Shown here: positions 1 through 6,912 of the stretch, one piece after another
Numbering within the stretch: the stretch's first letter is position 1
Layout of the letters: every line of letters begins with the position of its first letter
DNA from: an uncultured Clostridia bacterium
Lineage (GTDB): Bacteria > Bacillota > Clostridia > Christensenellales > Borkfalkiaceae
Reading direction: 5' to 3'
Length of the DNA stretch: 64,000 nt
NCBI GenBank assembly: GCA_947625605.1
Contig: CANQOY010000003.1
Location: forward strand, 32,056 to 96,055
Notes under the pieces: generated by a model
What the model was told of the DNA's origin: nothing
Seen by the model: the letters and a program-made list of their open reading frames with translations, nothing else
Database searches by the model: none
Program-made: the position numbers and the translations under genes

Positions 1-189
1 GGCCGCCTCACGGATATCCGAGAAGAGTTTCTCGTTGAGTTTCTCCGTATGCTCGTCCCCAAAGTTGGGATTGACGAGTTCTTCGAATGTGTCGTAGAAG
101 AGCTTCAACGTCGCGATCTTGCCCTCGATGGTAAAAAATTTGCTCAACAGCCGATCTCTCAGCTCGCTTTCCAGCTTCTTTGCCTTCAT
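1..189 (-). CDS. Hypothetical protein, N-terminal part only (runs off left edge)
   Basis: A 63-codon open frame begins at an ATG at 189 and is still open at base 1. A good ribosome-binding site (GGAGGA) lies about six bases upstream. The visible product begins MKAKKLESELRDRLL and is charged and probably helical, with no signal peptide or membrane segment. I recognise no family. It lies 36 bases downstream of the alcohol dehydrogenase stop on the same strand, so the two are probably co-transcribed. A competing frame over the same bases lacks a ribosome-binding site and is rejected. Confidence 0.6.
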   Translation of the reverse strand, partial: MKAKKLESELRDRLLSKFFTIEGKIATLKLFYDTFEELVNPNFGDEHTEKLNEKLFSDIREAA

Positions 190-225
190 ACCCATCCTCC
201 CGCCGCGGGTTTTTTACGGCCTTCT

Positions 226-1398
226 TCAAAGGCTCTCTTTGAGGACGGCGAGGATCTCCTCGGCCGTCAGAACTTTATAGCCGCCGTCCATCACGAGGGT
301 GCTCTTTGCGATGCCTTCGAGCATCCCCTCGGTAACGCCGAGCTCGGAGAGGTGCATCACGAGCCCGAGTTGGGTCATCCATGCCTCCATGGCGGCCAGC
401 CCTTCGCGCGCCGTCTGCATCTCGGACTTCCCGCGGGGATCGACGTTCCATACGCTTGCGGCATAGCGCGCGAACTTGGCCGTTCCGTACGGAAGAATGT
501 GCCGATAGTAGGGCATGGATACCGCGGAGAGCGTCATTCCGTGCGTGGCGTCCGTGTGCGCGCCCACCGCCTGCCCGAGCATGTGCACTTCCCAATCCGT
601 CGTCTTGCCCTTTGCAACGAGGGTATTGAGCGCCCATGTCGCGATCCACATGATGTTGCTCCTCGCCTCATAGTCGAGCGGAGCCTTTGCGGCGATCTCC
701 GCGCTGTGAATGAGGGAGCGGAGAAGCCCCTCCATGAGATAGTCGGAGGTGTTGTCGTCCGTGCCGGAGAAATACTGTTCGAGAATGTGCGACATGATAT
801 CGTAGATGCCCGAGATCATCTGGTACTTCGGCAGGGTAAAGGTAAATTCCGGGTTGAGAACGGAGAATTTGGGGAACACCCTCTCCCCGAACACATGGCC
901 GATTTTGAGCTTCTGCGCGCGGTTCGTGATCACGGATCCGCCGTTCATCTCGCTCCCCGTGCCCACCATGGTGAGCACGCAGCCGACGGGAATGATCGGA
1001 AGATCGTCCGCAGGCTCTTCAAAGCGGAGGTAGTACTTCTCCCACGGGTCCTCGCCGCAATGCGCCGAGACGGAGACGGCCTTGGCGTAGTCGCACACGG
1101 AGCCGCCGCCCACCGCGAGGATGAGGTCGGCATCGGCGGCAAGGGCGCGCTCGCACCCCTCCTTCAACTTCTCCGTCGTGGGGTTCGGCATGACGCCGGG
1201 GTCCTCGTACACCGTCTTTCCGTTCCTTTGCAGGATGGCGACCACGCGGTCATAGATCCCGTTCTTCTTTATGGAACCGCCGCCGTAGACGAGGAGCACG
1301 TTCTTCCCGTACTTGGGGAGCTCCTCGTCGAGGCCTTCGAGCGCATCCTTACCGAAATAGAGTTTGGTGGGATTGCAGTAAGTGAAATTGCCGAGCAT
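226..1398 (-). CDS. Iron-containing NAD(P)H-dependent alcohol dehydrogenase (BdhA/YqhD type)
   Basis: A 390-residue cytosolic group III alcohol dehydrogenase that would interconvert primary alcohols and aldehydes, probably reducing butyraldehyde or similar aldehydes during fermentation. The nucleotide-binding GGGS is at about 97-100. The metal ligands expected for the family are all visible: D200 and H204 in DIMSH, H272, and H286 in DATHG. The long DWEVHMLGQAVGAHTDATHG segment is typical of clostridial butanol dehydrogenases. Length is normal. The physiological substrate cannot be read from the sequence. The neighbours do not form a fermentation operon, so general aldehyde detoxification is equally possible. 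Confidence 0.93.
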   Translation of the reverse strand: MLGNFTYCNPTKLYFGKDALEGLDEELPKYGKNVLLVYGGGSIKKNGIYDRVVAILQRNGKTVYEDPGVMPNPTTEKLKEGCERALAADADLILAVGGGSVCDYAKAVSVSAHCGEDPWEKYYLRFEEPADDLPIIPVGCVLTMVGTGSEMNGGSVITNRAQKLKIGHVFGERVFPKFSVLNPEFTFTLPKYQMISGIYDIMSHILEQYFSGTDDNTSDYLMEGLLRSLIHSAEIAAKAPLDYEARSNIMWIATWALNTLVAKGKTTDWEVHMLGQAVGAHTDATHGMTLSAVSMPYYRHILPYGTAKFARYAASVWNVDPRGKSEMQTAREGLAAMEAWMTQLGLVMHLSELGVTEGMLEGIAKSTLVMDGGYKVLTAEEILAVLKESL

Positions 1399-1446
1399 CT
1401 TCTTTCTCTCCTTTCCCTTTTCAGGTCATTTTTACGCCGATGACGC

Positions 1447-1458
1447 GGACATGGTGCC
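1447..1458 (+). repeat. Non-coding copy of the dispersed GGACATGG(G)TRCC motif
   Basis: GGACATGGTGCC lies in the divergent intergenic region between the alcohol dehydrogenase and mutT, where no protein constrains it. It is one of about 40 similar sites in the window; see the findings. Function unknown. Confidence 0.6.
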
Positions 1459-1488
1459 GTCGTTTTCGCTCATCGGAACATTTTTCTG

Positions 1489-1512
1489 TTGCCGCGGGAG
1501 CTCCCGCGGCAA
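1489..1512. repeat. Perfect 24-bp palindrome
   Basis: The arm TTGCCGCGGGAG is followed immediately by its exact reverse complement, with no loop. Neither strand shows a T-tract after it, so it is not an ordinary intrinsic terminator. It sits about 90 bases upstream of the mutT promoter and upstream of the dehydrogenase start. It could be an operator for a dimeric regulator or a cruciform-forming site; nothing decides which. Confidence 0.55.
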
Positions 1513-1596
1513 GAAAAGGATACCACATTTCTTGCGCGAAGTCAACCCCCTCCCCGCAATAAAAAACAAACATTTTCCGCTTTCACCCGTTCGGGG

Positions 1597-1625
1597 TTGA
1601 CGGGGACGGAAAAAAGGTGTATCAT
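1597..1625 (+). promoter_or_regulatory. Sigma-A promoter of mutT
   Basis: TTGACG, a 17-base spacer and TATCAT lie just upstream of the AAGGAGG ribosome-binding site of mutT. This places the transcription start near 1632 and rules out a longer mutT frame starting at 1617. Confidence 0.75.
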
Positions 1626-1646
1626 AGCAAAAAAGGAGGAATGCGT

Positions 1647-2033
1647 ATGGTGGAAGTGGTTGCGGCGCTCATTCGGAGCGGAGAAAAGTTTCTGATCTGC
1701 CAGCGGCCGCCGCACAAGGCGAGAGGGCTCCTCTGGGAGTTCGTCGGCGGAAAGGTCGAGCAGGGCGAAAGCAAGGAGCAGGCGCTCGTCCGCGAGTGCC
1801 GTGAGGAGCTCGGGATCACCGTCTCGGTCGGGGAGGTTTTCTGCACGCTCGTACACGAATATCCGGATATCTGCGTGCGCCTGACCCTCTTCCGGTGCAC
1901 GATCGCGGAGGGCGAGCCGCGCAGGCTGGAACACAACGATCTGCAATGGATCACGCCGTCCGAGATACCCATGTACGCGTTCTGCCCCGCAGACGAGGAG
2001 ATCCTGCGCAGGATCATGCACGGCGAACGGTAG
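1647..2033 (+). CDS. mutT: MutT-type NUDIX hydrolase (8-oxo-dGTP diphosphatase)
   Basis: A 128-residue cytosolic NUDIX protein that probably removes 8-oxo-dGTP from the nucleotide pool. The full Nudix box is present from G35 to I57 (G-x5-E-x7-RE-x-x-EE-x-G-I), with the catalytic REcrEE helix intact. Length and the N-terminal EVVAALI strand fit MutT. The ATG at 1647 is chosen because AAGGAGG lies about seven bases before it. The ATG at 1641 is too close, and a start at 1617 would precede the transcript. The substrate is inferred from the family. A bidirectional terminator follows the gene. Confidence 0.88.
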   Translation: MVEVVAALIRSGEKFLICQRPPHKARGLLWEFVGGKVEQGESKEQALVRECREELGITVSVGEVFCTLVHEYPDICVRLTLFRCTIAEGEPRRLEHNDLQWITPSEIPMYAFCPADEEILRRIMHGER

Positions 2034-2069
2034 GCACGGCAGCGGAATATATTGCGGCCGAGCAGAAAA

Positions 2070-2095
2070 GAACGGCGGGATCTTTCCCGCCGTTC
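2070..2095. terminator. Bidirectional intrinsic terminator between mutT and the DUF1858 gene
   Basis: Eleven-base arms GAACGGCGGGA/TCCCGCCGTTC enclose a 4-base loop. T-rich sequence follows on both strands, and the hairpin lies between two convergent genes. Confidence 0.85.
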
Positions 2096-2114
2096 TCCTT
2101 GTTTGTGCCTGTTT

Positions 2115-2312
2115 TTACTCGATACCTTCGTTCAGCTTTGCGAGAAGGGCGTCGAGGTCCTGCCCGTGAACGGAGACGGCCTCGGCGATCGTTTCGCCGT
2201 GCGCGAGGGCGCAGCCGAAGCAGTGCATCCCCGCGGACATGAGGATCTCCGCCGCGTCGGGATTGAGTTCAAGGCAATCCGCGATCAATGTATCTGCCGT
2301 GATTTTAGCCAT
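2115..2312 (-). CDS. DUF1858 redox-disulfide domain protein
   Basis: A 65-residue stand-alone DUF1858 domain. Family members carry a CxxC-type cysteine pair and are often found near hybrid-cluster proteins. Here the pair is C31 and C34 in GMHCFGC, after the typical first part DTLIADCLELNPDAAEILMSAGM. The start is supported by AAAGGAGTG upstream. No redox partner gene lies alongside, so its role is open; a small thiol or metal-binding carrier is the simplest reading. Confidence 0.85.
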   Translation of the reverse strand: MAKITADTLIADCLELNPDAAEILMSAGMHCFGCALAHGETIAEAVSVHGQDLDALLAKLNEGIE

Positions 2313-2397
2313 ACTGTCACTCCTTTGTTTTTAGTCACCCATATTTTACCACACTTTCGCGCGCATTACAACTCTTTTGGAGGCTTTTTTCAAATTT

Positions 2398-2853
2398 TCA
2401 GAGCCCGATGAGCCAATACAGAAGCCCGACCGCGGCGCCCGCGCTCACCCCGAATACGATGATGGGCCCCGCCACGATGAACATCTTTGCGGCCATGCCA
2501 TAGACATACCCCTCCGTCTTGAACTCGATGGCGGGAGAGGCGACGGAGTTCGCAAACCCCGTAATGGGGACGATGCTCCCCGCGCCCGCGTTCTTCCCGA
2601 TGCGGTCGTAAACGCCGAGCCCCGTGAGGAGGGTACCCAAAAAGATGAGCAGGATGGAGACCGTTCCCGCGAGCATGTCGCCCGTGAGCCCCGCAAATTC
2701 GAGCATGTAGCGGAAAAACTGCCCGATACTGCAAATGAATCCCCCCACGAGAAAGGCCCGCAGACAGGTCTCGAAATGCTTGGTGGGCGGCGCGAAGGAA
2801 TCCACATAGCGGAGATAATTCCGGTTGTAATTCTCCTTGTTCTTTCCCGTCAC
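2398..2853 (-). CDS. spoVAC: Stage V sporulation protein AC, dipicolinic acid channel subunit
   Basis: A 151-residue integral membrane protein of the SpoVA channel, which moves calcium-dipicolinate into the developing forespore and releases it at germination. The core CLRAFLVGGFICSIGQ, GTLLTGLGVYDRIGK and AGAGSIVPITGFANS is diagnostic. About four membrane segments are visible. The GTG at 2853 gives the normal family length and is preceded by GGGAGGAGC. The only in-frame ATG, at 3078, would add an unrelated tail of about 75 residues. No spoVAD or spoVAE is adjacent; in Bacillus these form an operon, so the rest must lie elsewhere. Confidence 0.92.
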   Translation of the reverse strand: MTGKNKENYNRNYLRYVDSFAPPTKHFETCLRAFLVGGFICSIGQFFRYMLEFAGLTGDMLAGTVSILLIFLGTLLTGLGVYDRIGKNAGAGSIVPITGFANSVASPAIEFKTEGYVYGMAAKMFIVAGPIIVFGVSAGAAVGLLYWLIGL

Positions 2854-2942
2854 GGCCTGAGCTCCTCCCGCGATCGCTCGGGGAAGCAAGTCTCCCGCTC
2901 CTCCCGCGTCTTTTCCAGAGGATTGCGCTTGATTTTCTTCAT
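2850..2942 (-). CDS. Possible 30-residue leader peptide overlapping the spoVAC start
   Basis: A short frame MKKIKRNPLEKTREER... ends in a TGA that overlaps the spoVAC GTG as GTGA, an arrangement typical of translational coupling. It has no clear ribosome-binding site of its own. It may instead be chance in an untranslated leader. Confidence 0.25.
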   Translation of the reverse strand: MKKIKRNPLEKTREERETCFPERSREELRP

Positions 2943-2996
2943 GGATATAATTTGGGAAAAACAGCGCGATCTTATACGGCGATACGCTCTCTTGCG

Positions 2997-3488
2997 CTAA
3001 ATGTACGAGGCGAGAAGATCGAGCAGGGTGGGATAGAACTCCCCGAGATAGGACTGCGCGAGCGTATCCATGCTGCATGCCTGAAAGCGCGCGTTGGGCT
3101 CGCTCACCGTGCGCATGTAGTACTCCCGCACCACGAGAAAGCGCTGCGAATAGGAAAGATTGTAGTTCGGGTTCTCGGGATACCGATAGGGCCCGAGCTC
3201 GTTGCCCTCGCTCCCCAGCGCCTCGTAGGAGAGCTGATAGCGCAGGTCCTCTCTGACGGCCTCCACGGCCGCGTCCATCTCCACGCGGATGCGCGAGCTC
3301 TCCCGCTCGTACACGGAGGAGCGGGCGTTATCGTTTTTGAGCAGGCGGTAGAAGAGCTTTTCGAGCGACGCGTCTGCCTTCGCCACGATCTCGTCCTTTC
3401 TCGCCTGCGCCGCGCGGACCATGGAGAGCTGCACGGGGTTAAGATCCTCATATTGGGGATCGGAAAGGTCGATGATGTCGATCGTCAT
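2997..3488 (-). CDS. Phage-type protein, last gene of the head module (position of P22 gp26)
   Basis: A 163-residue soluble protein, largely helical in its first half (AAQARKDEIVAKADASLEKLF), with no signal peptide and no family I recognise. Its ATG overlaps the stop of the beta-propeller gene by four bases, so it belongs to the same operon. In phage P22 the gene after adaptor and gp10 is the tail needle or plug gp26, and this gene has the same place. The functional equivalence is inferred from gene order only. It is the last gene of the module; spoVAC follows after about 140 bases. Confidence 0.6.
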   Translation of the reverse strand: MTIDIIDLSDPQYEDLNPVQLSMVRAAQARKDEIVAKADASLEKLFYRLLKNDNARSSVYERESSRIRVEMDAAVEAVREDLRYQLSYEALGSEGNELGPYRYPENPNYNLSYSQRFLVVREYYMRTVSEPNARFQACSMDTLAQSYLGEFYPTLLDLLASYI

Positions 3489-4771
3489 GCCGCGTCCTCC
3501 CTGTAATACAATTTGAAGCCATGCACCGATGCGTTTGCGTTTGTGCGCAGCTCAACGCGGACATGGGTGCCGCGCAGCACGCGAGGAAGCGGGATCACGG
3601 CATTTGCGGGCGCCGCGATCTCCACGTTCGTTTTCCCCGACCTCAGGGCGAGGGTGAACTGCCCTTCCCCCTCCACGCAGACCGCTTCCTGCCGCACGGG
3701 GCCGCGCGCGGAAAGGGCGAGGCGGAAGGAGAGGAAAGGCTCCTCCCCGCCCGCAGGCGCGCCCTGCGGCGTGAGCCGCATGAGCGTCTCTCCGGGCTTA
3801 CAGTACACAGCGGCGTGGTCGCCCGCGAGCAGGTCGGTGTGATGGAGGATGATGTGCCCTACGCCCTCTGCGGGATCGTAGCAGAGGATGGCCTTCTCTC
3901 CCGACCCGAGCGTGACGATCGCATAGTACCTCCCCGCGTGCGCCGCCGTGACCGCGGGGCTCACGGGCACGACCCCTTCGGGCAGGCGGTACGCCCGTTC
4001 GCACCCGTTTTCGCGCAGCGTGCAGAGCCCGCGCTCGGCGAGGAACACGACGCAATTTCCGCAGTTTCTTGCGCTCTTTGCCATGACCATGCCCGCGTCA
4101 AAGGGCACTTTTTCAAATTTGAAGTCCAAATCGTCCGCATCGGCGCGCAGGCGCAAAATCTCCCGCTCGCGAAAGACGATCAGCCGATCTCCGAAGGATA
4201 CGAGGTCCACGATATTTCCGCCCGCGGTGGAGAGCGCGATCTTGCCCGTCCGCGCCTCCGTGAGCGCAAAGGTCGCCGTTTCGAGCGGTGCGGAATAGCA
4301 GAGGCTGCTGCCCTTTCCGACATAGAGCCGCTCGCGGTGGACGGCGATGCAATCGCCGCCCGAAACGGAGGAGACCTGCGCGTACGTCCCCGACTGGATC
4401 TTGAAACAGTACTTGTCCGTCGCGATGTAGACGATCTCCTCCCCCTCCCGCGTACAGAAAGAGGCCATGTCGGTTGCCTCATCGGTCATGAAATACAGCT
4501 TGTCGTTCGTCAGGTCGAAGAGGTATTTCAGGTCAACGATTCGGGCAAACCCGTACAGGCCGCCGCCCACCGCAAAGAGCATGGCGATGCCCGCGTTGAT
4601 CTCGGTCTCGCCCTCCACGCCCTCCGCCGTGACGAACGCGCCGCTGTCCTGACGGAAGTGGACGGCGCTCAGGCCGCACTCGCCGTGCTCGGCAAGATAT
4701 GCGGCGGTGACGTGCAGGCTCTTGCGGTTGATGTTCGGGACGGAAAGGGAAGAGGTCGAACTCATGCCCAC
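3485..4771 (-). CDS. Beta-propeller-like virion protein, candidate P22 gp10-type tail accessory factor
   Basis: A 428-residue protein rich in short beta repeats of the type GDRLIVFRERE, ENGCERAYRLPEG and RLYVGKGSSLCY, as in propeller folds. A beta-sandwich-like C-terminal part (about 345-428) follows. There is no signal peptide. It sits directly after the adaptor-like gene (10-base overlap) and before the plug-like gene (4-base overlap). P22 gp10 (472 residues) occupies this position and closes the portal channel. The assignment rests on order, size and predicted fold; residue-level homology was not tested. Codon use resembles the host genes around it. Confidence 0.6.
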   Translation of the reverse strand: MGMSSTSSLSVPNINRKSLHVTAAYLAEHGECGLSAVHFRQDSGAFVTAEGVEGETEINAGIAMLFAVGGGLYGFARIVDLKYLFDLTNDKLYFMTDEATDMASFCTREGEEIVYIATDKYCFKIQSGTYAQVSSVSGGDCIAVHRERLYVGKGSSLCYSAPLETATFALTEARTGKIALSTAGGNIVDLVSFGDRLIVFREREILRLRADADDLDFKFEKVPFDAGMVMAKSARNCGNCVVFLAERGLCTLRENGCERAYRLPEGVVPVSPAVTAAHAGRYYAIVTLGSGEKAILCYDPAEGVGHIILHHTDLLAGDHAAVYCKPGETLMRLTPQGAPAGGEEPFLSFRLALSARGPVRQEAVCVEGEGQFTLALRSGKTNVEIAAPANAVIPLPRVLRGTHVRVELRTNANASVHGFKLYYREDAA

Positions 4772-5316
4772 CTCCTCGCCCTGACCGCGAGTTTATGGCG
4801 AACGATGTTGGCCGCCCGCACGGCGTCGCGGAAGCGCTTTTCGAAGGCGGCCGCCTCCTCATACCTGCCCTGCGCGAGTAGAAATTCCGCTGCGGCGCCC
4901 ATGGCGAGCAGCCGCTCGGAGACCTTTCCGCTGTAATCGCTCGTGCCGCCGAGCTCCTTCTTCCGCGGGGCGAAGGCATACACGATCTCGGCCTCCCCCG
5001 CCCCGCCCCCGATGCCGATGGCATCGGGGAGGAGCTCAAACGGGATATCCATGCCCGAGGTTGACCTCACGGAAAGGATGTCGATGGGCGCTTCCGAGAG
5101 CTTGGCATAGGCGATCTTTCCGTCCTCCGCGGAGACGGTCTCGCGCTTTTTGAGCGGGATGTGATCGAGGGCGACTTCGTTTTCCACGAGGTTGAAGCAA
5201 CGGACGAGGACGTCGATCTCTTCGCTCTCCCGCGCTTCGGCAGCGGCCTGCGCGAGGTCCTCCCTGCCGGCAAGCCCCGCCGCCGTCGCGATCACGTCTT
5301 TGACTTGAATCGGCAT
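4762..5316 (-). CDS. Head-to-tail adaptor-like phage protein (position of P22 gp4)
   Basis: A 184-residue protein with an alpha-helical C-terminus (GRYEEAAAFEKRFRDAVRAAN) typical of connector or adaptor proteins that extend the portal ring. It follows the coat gene by 19 bases. A ribosome-binding site (AAAGGAGGTG) precedes the ATG. P22 gp4 is 166 residues and also lies between coat and gp10. I can recognise the placement and helical pattern but no strict signature. Confidence 0.6.
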   Translation of the reverse strand: MPIQVKDVIATAAGLAGREDLAQAAAEARESEEIDVLVRCFNLVENEVALDHIPLKKRETVSAEDGKIAYAKLSEAPIDILSVRSTSGMDIPFELLPDAIGIGGGAGEAEIVYAFAPRKKELGGTSDYSGKVSERLLAMGAAAEFLLAQGRYEEAAAFEKRFRDAVRAANIVRHKLAVRARRWA

Positions 5317-5335
5317 TCGTCACCTCCTTTCCGCT

Positions 5336-6490
5336 TTACCCTTCCGTGACTTCCGTGAGCATCGCCTGCCCTGCGGGGCGGTAGCAGAGAAGTTCCGCAT
5401 ACTTGACGAGCGTGGCCGTAAAGGTCGGCTTGCTCGAAGACTGCCTGAGGATCTTTCCGTCCTCGCCCTCGATCCACTGCCAATCGCAGAGCTGGTGCAG
5501 GGCGAAGTCGTCCGTGTTGAGGAGATACATCGTCCCCTCCGGGCAGAATCTGTCCGCGACGACGGGGATGCCGTTGAAGCTGACGGCGCGGAATCCGCCT
5601 TCGAGCTCCATGGGTTCCATCTTGCGGTACTGCCCGAGCACCTCGACGAGCGCGCGGCGCACGCCCCACGAGCAGATGATGAAATTCACCCCGCTGCCCG
5701 TCTTTTCCTCCACCTCGTCAATGACCTTCTGCAACTTGCTCTCCGTGATCTCGCCGAAGCCCTTCTTGACGGTGGGCGCCAGCCAGCTGTTGCCCTCGCG
5801 CGGGAGGCCGTAGAGCGTCTCGGTCTCTCCGAAGATGGCGCCGAGGCCCGTGATTTCGAGGTCCTTGGACTGCTGCGTGTAGATCGTGAATCCCTCGGGC
5901 GAGGCGAACGGGGTGCCCGCGATCGTCACCGTCTTGTTCTCGCGGTCAACATTTTCGATGACGCGTTTCGTCCCGGCCAGAACGGTGTTCGCCTTGTAGA
6001 TATCCACGAGCATGCCCTCCGTGAGGTTGCGCACGGTATCCACGGTATACACCGCGCCCTCCGCCGAGGAGATCGTCGCGAGTTTCCCGCTTCCGTCGCC
6101 GAAGAGCATTCTCCCGAAGTTATAGGACGAACTTTTGAGGAGTTCCGTCATCTCGTCGTTGAGCAGGTCGATGAACGCGCCCGCGCCGTTTGCGGAAGCG
6201 CGGATCGCCTTATCCGAGATCTCGACGACGCCGTAGAGATTTTTGAGGGAGGAGACGAACTGCACGTAGTTGTTCTCCTTTGCGAGGGGAAGCGCGCCCG
6301 ACTCCGTGCCCGCGCCGATCCCTCCGTTCATGCCGTAGCGAACGGTCTTTCTCACGTCCTTGCCCCATACGTCCGACGTGGTCTGGCGGATGCGCGCGAG
6401 GAAGGGATTGACCGCCTTGTTGAGCTGGTCGCTCACTGCCGCGAGATAGTACGACCTCAAAACTTTATCAGCTGATTCTGTGGTTACCAT
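5336..6490 (-). CDS. Major capsid (coat) protein, HK97-fold type
   Basis: A 384-residue major capsid candidate. Features seen in coat proteins of this kind are an N-terminal helical arm, a region with VRKTVRYGMNGG, a long helix around ITESKLQKVIDEVEEKTG and a C-terminal beta-rich part (FNGIPVVADRFCPEGTMYLLN), which is a common HK97-fold signature. The ribosome-binding site AAGGAGAC precedes the ATG. It directly follows the scaffold-like gene and precedes the adaptor-like gene, exactly as in podoviruses of the P22 group. No cleavage site or protease gene is seen, which fits phages that assemble on a separate scaffold. Confidence 0.85.
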   Translation of the reverse strand: MVTTESADKVLRSYYLAAVSDQLNKAVNPFLARIRQTTSDVWGKDVRKTVRYGMNGGIGAGTESGALPLAKENNYVQFVSSLKNLYGVVEISDKAIRASANGAGAFIDLLNDEMTELLKSSSYNFGRMLFGDGSGKLATISSAEGAVYTVDTVRNLTEGMLVDIYKANTVLAGTKRVIENVDRENKTVTIAGTPFASPEGFTIYTQQSKDLEITGLGAIFGETETLYGLPREGNSWLAPTVKKGFGEITESKLQKVIDEVEEKTGSGVNFIICSWGVRRALVEVLGQYRKMEPMELEGGFRAVSFNGIPVVADRFCPEGTMYLLNTDDFALHQLCDWQWIEGEDGKILRQSSSKPTFTATLVKYAELLCYRPAGQAMLTEVTEG

Positions 6491-6510
6491 AAATTTGTCT
6501 CCTTAAAAAA

Positions 6511-6912
6511 TTATTTTCCTTGGTTTTTCAGGAACCCGAGCGCGAGGCTCCCCGCCTCACGGATGGTCCCCGGCCGCTTGGCGGGAGCGGGCACATTGCT
6601 TCCGCCCGCCCCCATGAGGGGCACGCCTTTCAAGCTTTGCAGGTAATCGCTCACCACGCGTGCGCGCACCCCCTCGTTTTGCGTGACCGCGCGGAGGAGC
6701 TCCTCCTGCCCGCACGGCGCGTGCGACGCCTCTTCCTCCTTGGAGGAGAGTTGCTCTTCAAGCGCTTTGAGCCGTTGACTGCGGCGGGTAAATTCGGCTT
6801 CCAGCTCTCCGTACGCACGCACGAGGGCTTCGACGCTCTTGAATTTCCCCGCCAGGATTGCGCCCTCTTCGGGCGTCCCCTCGGGATCCGCGTTTCTGTT
6901 TTCCTCTTTCAC
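6511..6912 (-). CDS. Scaffold-like capsid assembly protein
   Basis: A 133-residue acidic, low-complexity protein with a coiled-coil segment (about 30-65, EAEFTRRSQRLKALEEQLSS) and a basic C-terminal tail (AKRPGTIREAG...FLKNQGK). This is the usual design of phage scaffolding proteins, which bind coat protein through a basic C-terminus. It lies between portal and coat, the canonical place. It is shorter than P22 gp8 (303 residues). Its start overlaps the portal stop. Confidence 0.65.
   Translation of the reverse strand: MKEENRNADPEGTPEEGAILAGKFKSVEALVRAYGELEAEFTRRSQRLKALEEQLSSKEEEASHAPCGQEELLRAVTQNEGVRARVVSDYLQSLKGVPLMGAGGSNVPAPAKRPGTIREAGSLALGFLKNQGK

Noticed and set aside
49..1443. Long plus-strand open frame across the alcohol dehydrogenase
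   Set aside because: It is antisense to a complete, motif-bearing enzyme; GC-rich codon use opens the opposite frame. It has no ribosome-binding site or recognisable family. The same applies to 6858-8873, 21267-24014 and 53063-55447 and similar long antisense frames.
1489..1512. Palindrome as a transcription terminator
   Set aside because: There is no loop and no T-tract on either strand, and it lies between divergent promoters.
1617..1646. Longer mutT N-terminus from an ATG at 1617
   Set aside because: The extension would overlap the -10 box and precede the ribosome-binding site; the start at 1647 matches the family.
2854..3078. N-terminal extension of spoVAC to 3078
   Set aside because: It adds about 75 residues unlike any SpoVAC, has no start signal, and runs into the preceding gene. 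The GTG at 2853 has a strong ribosome-binding site.
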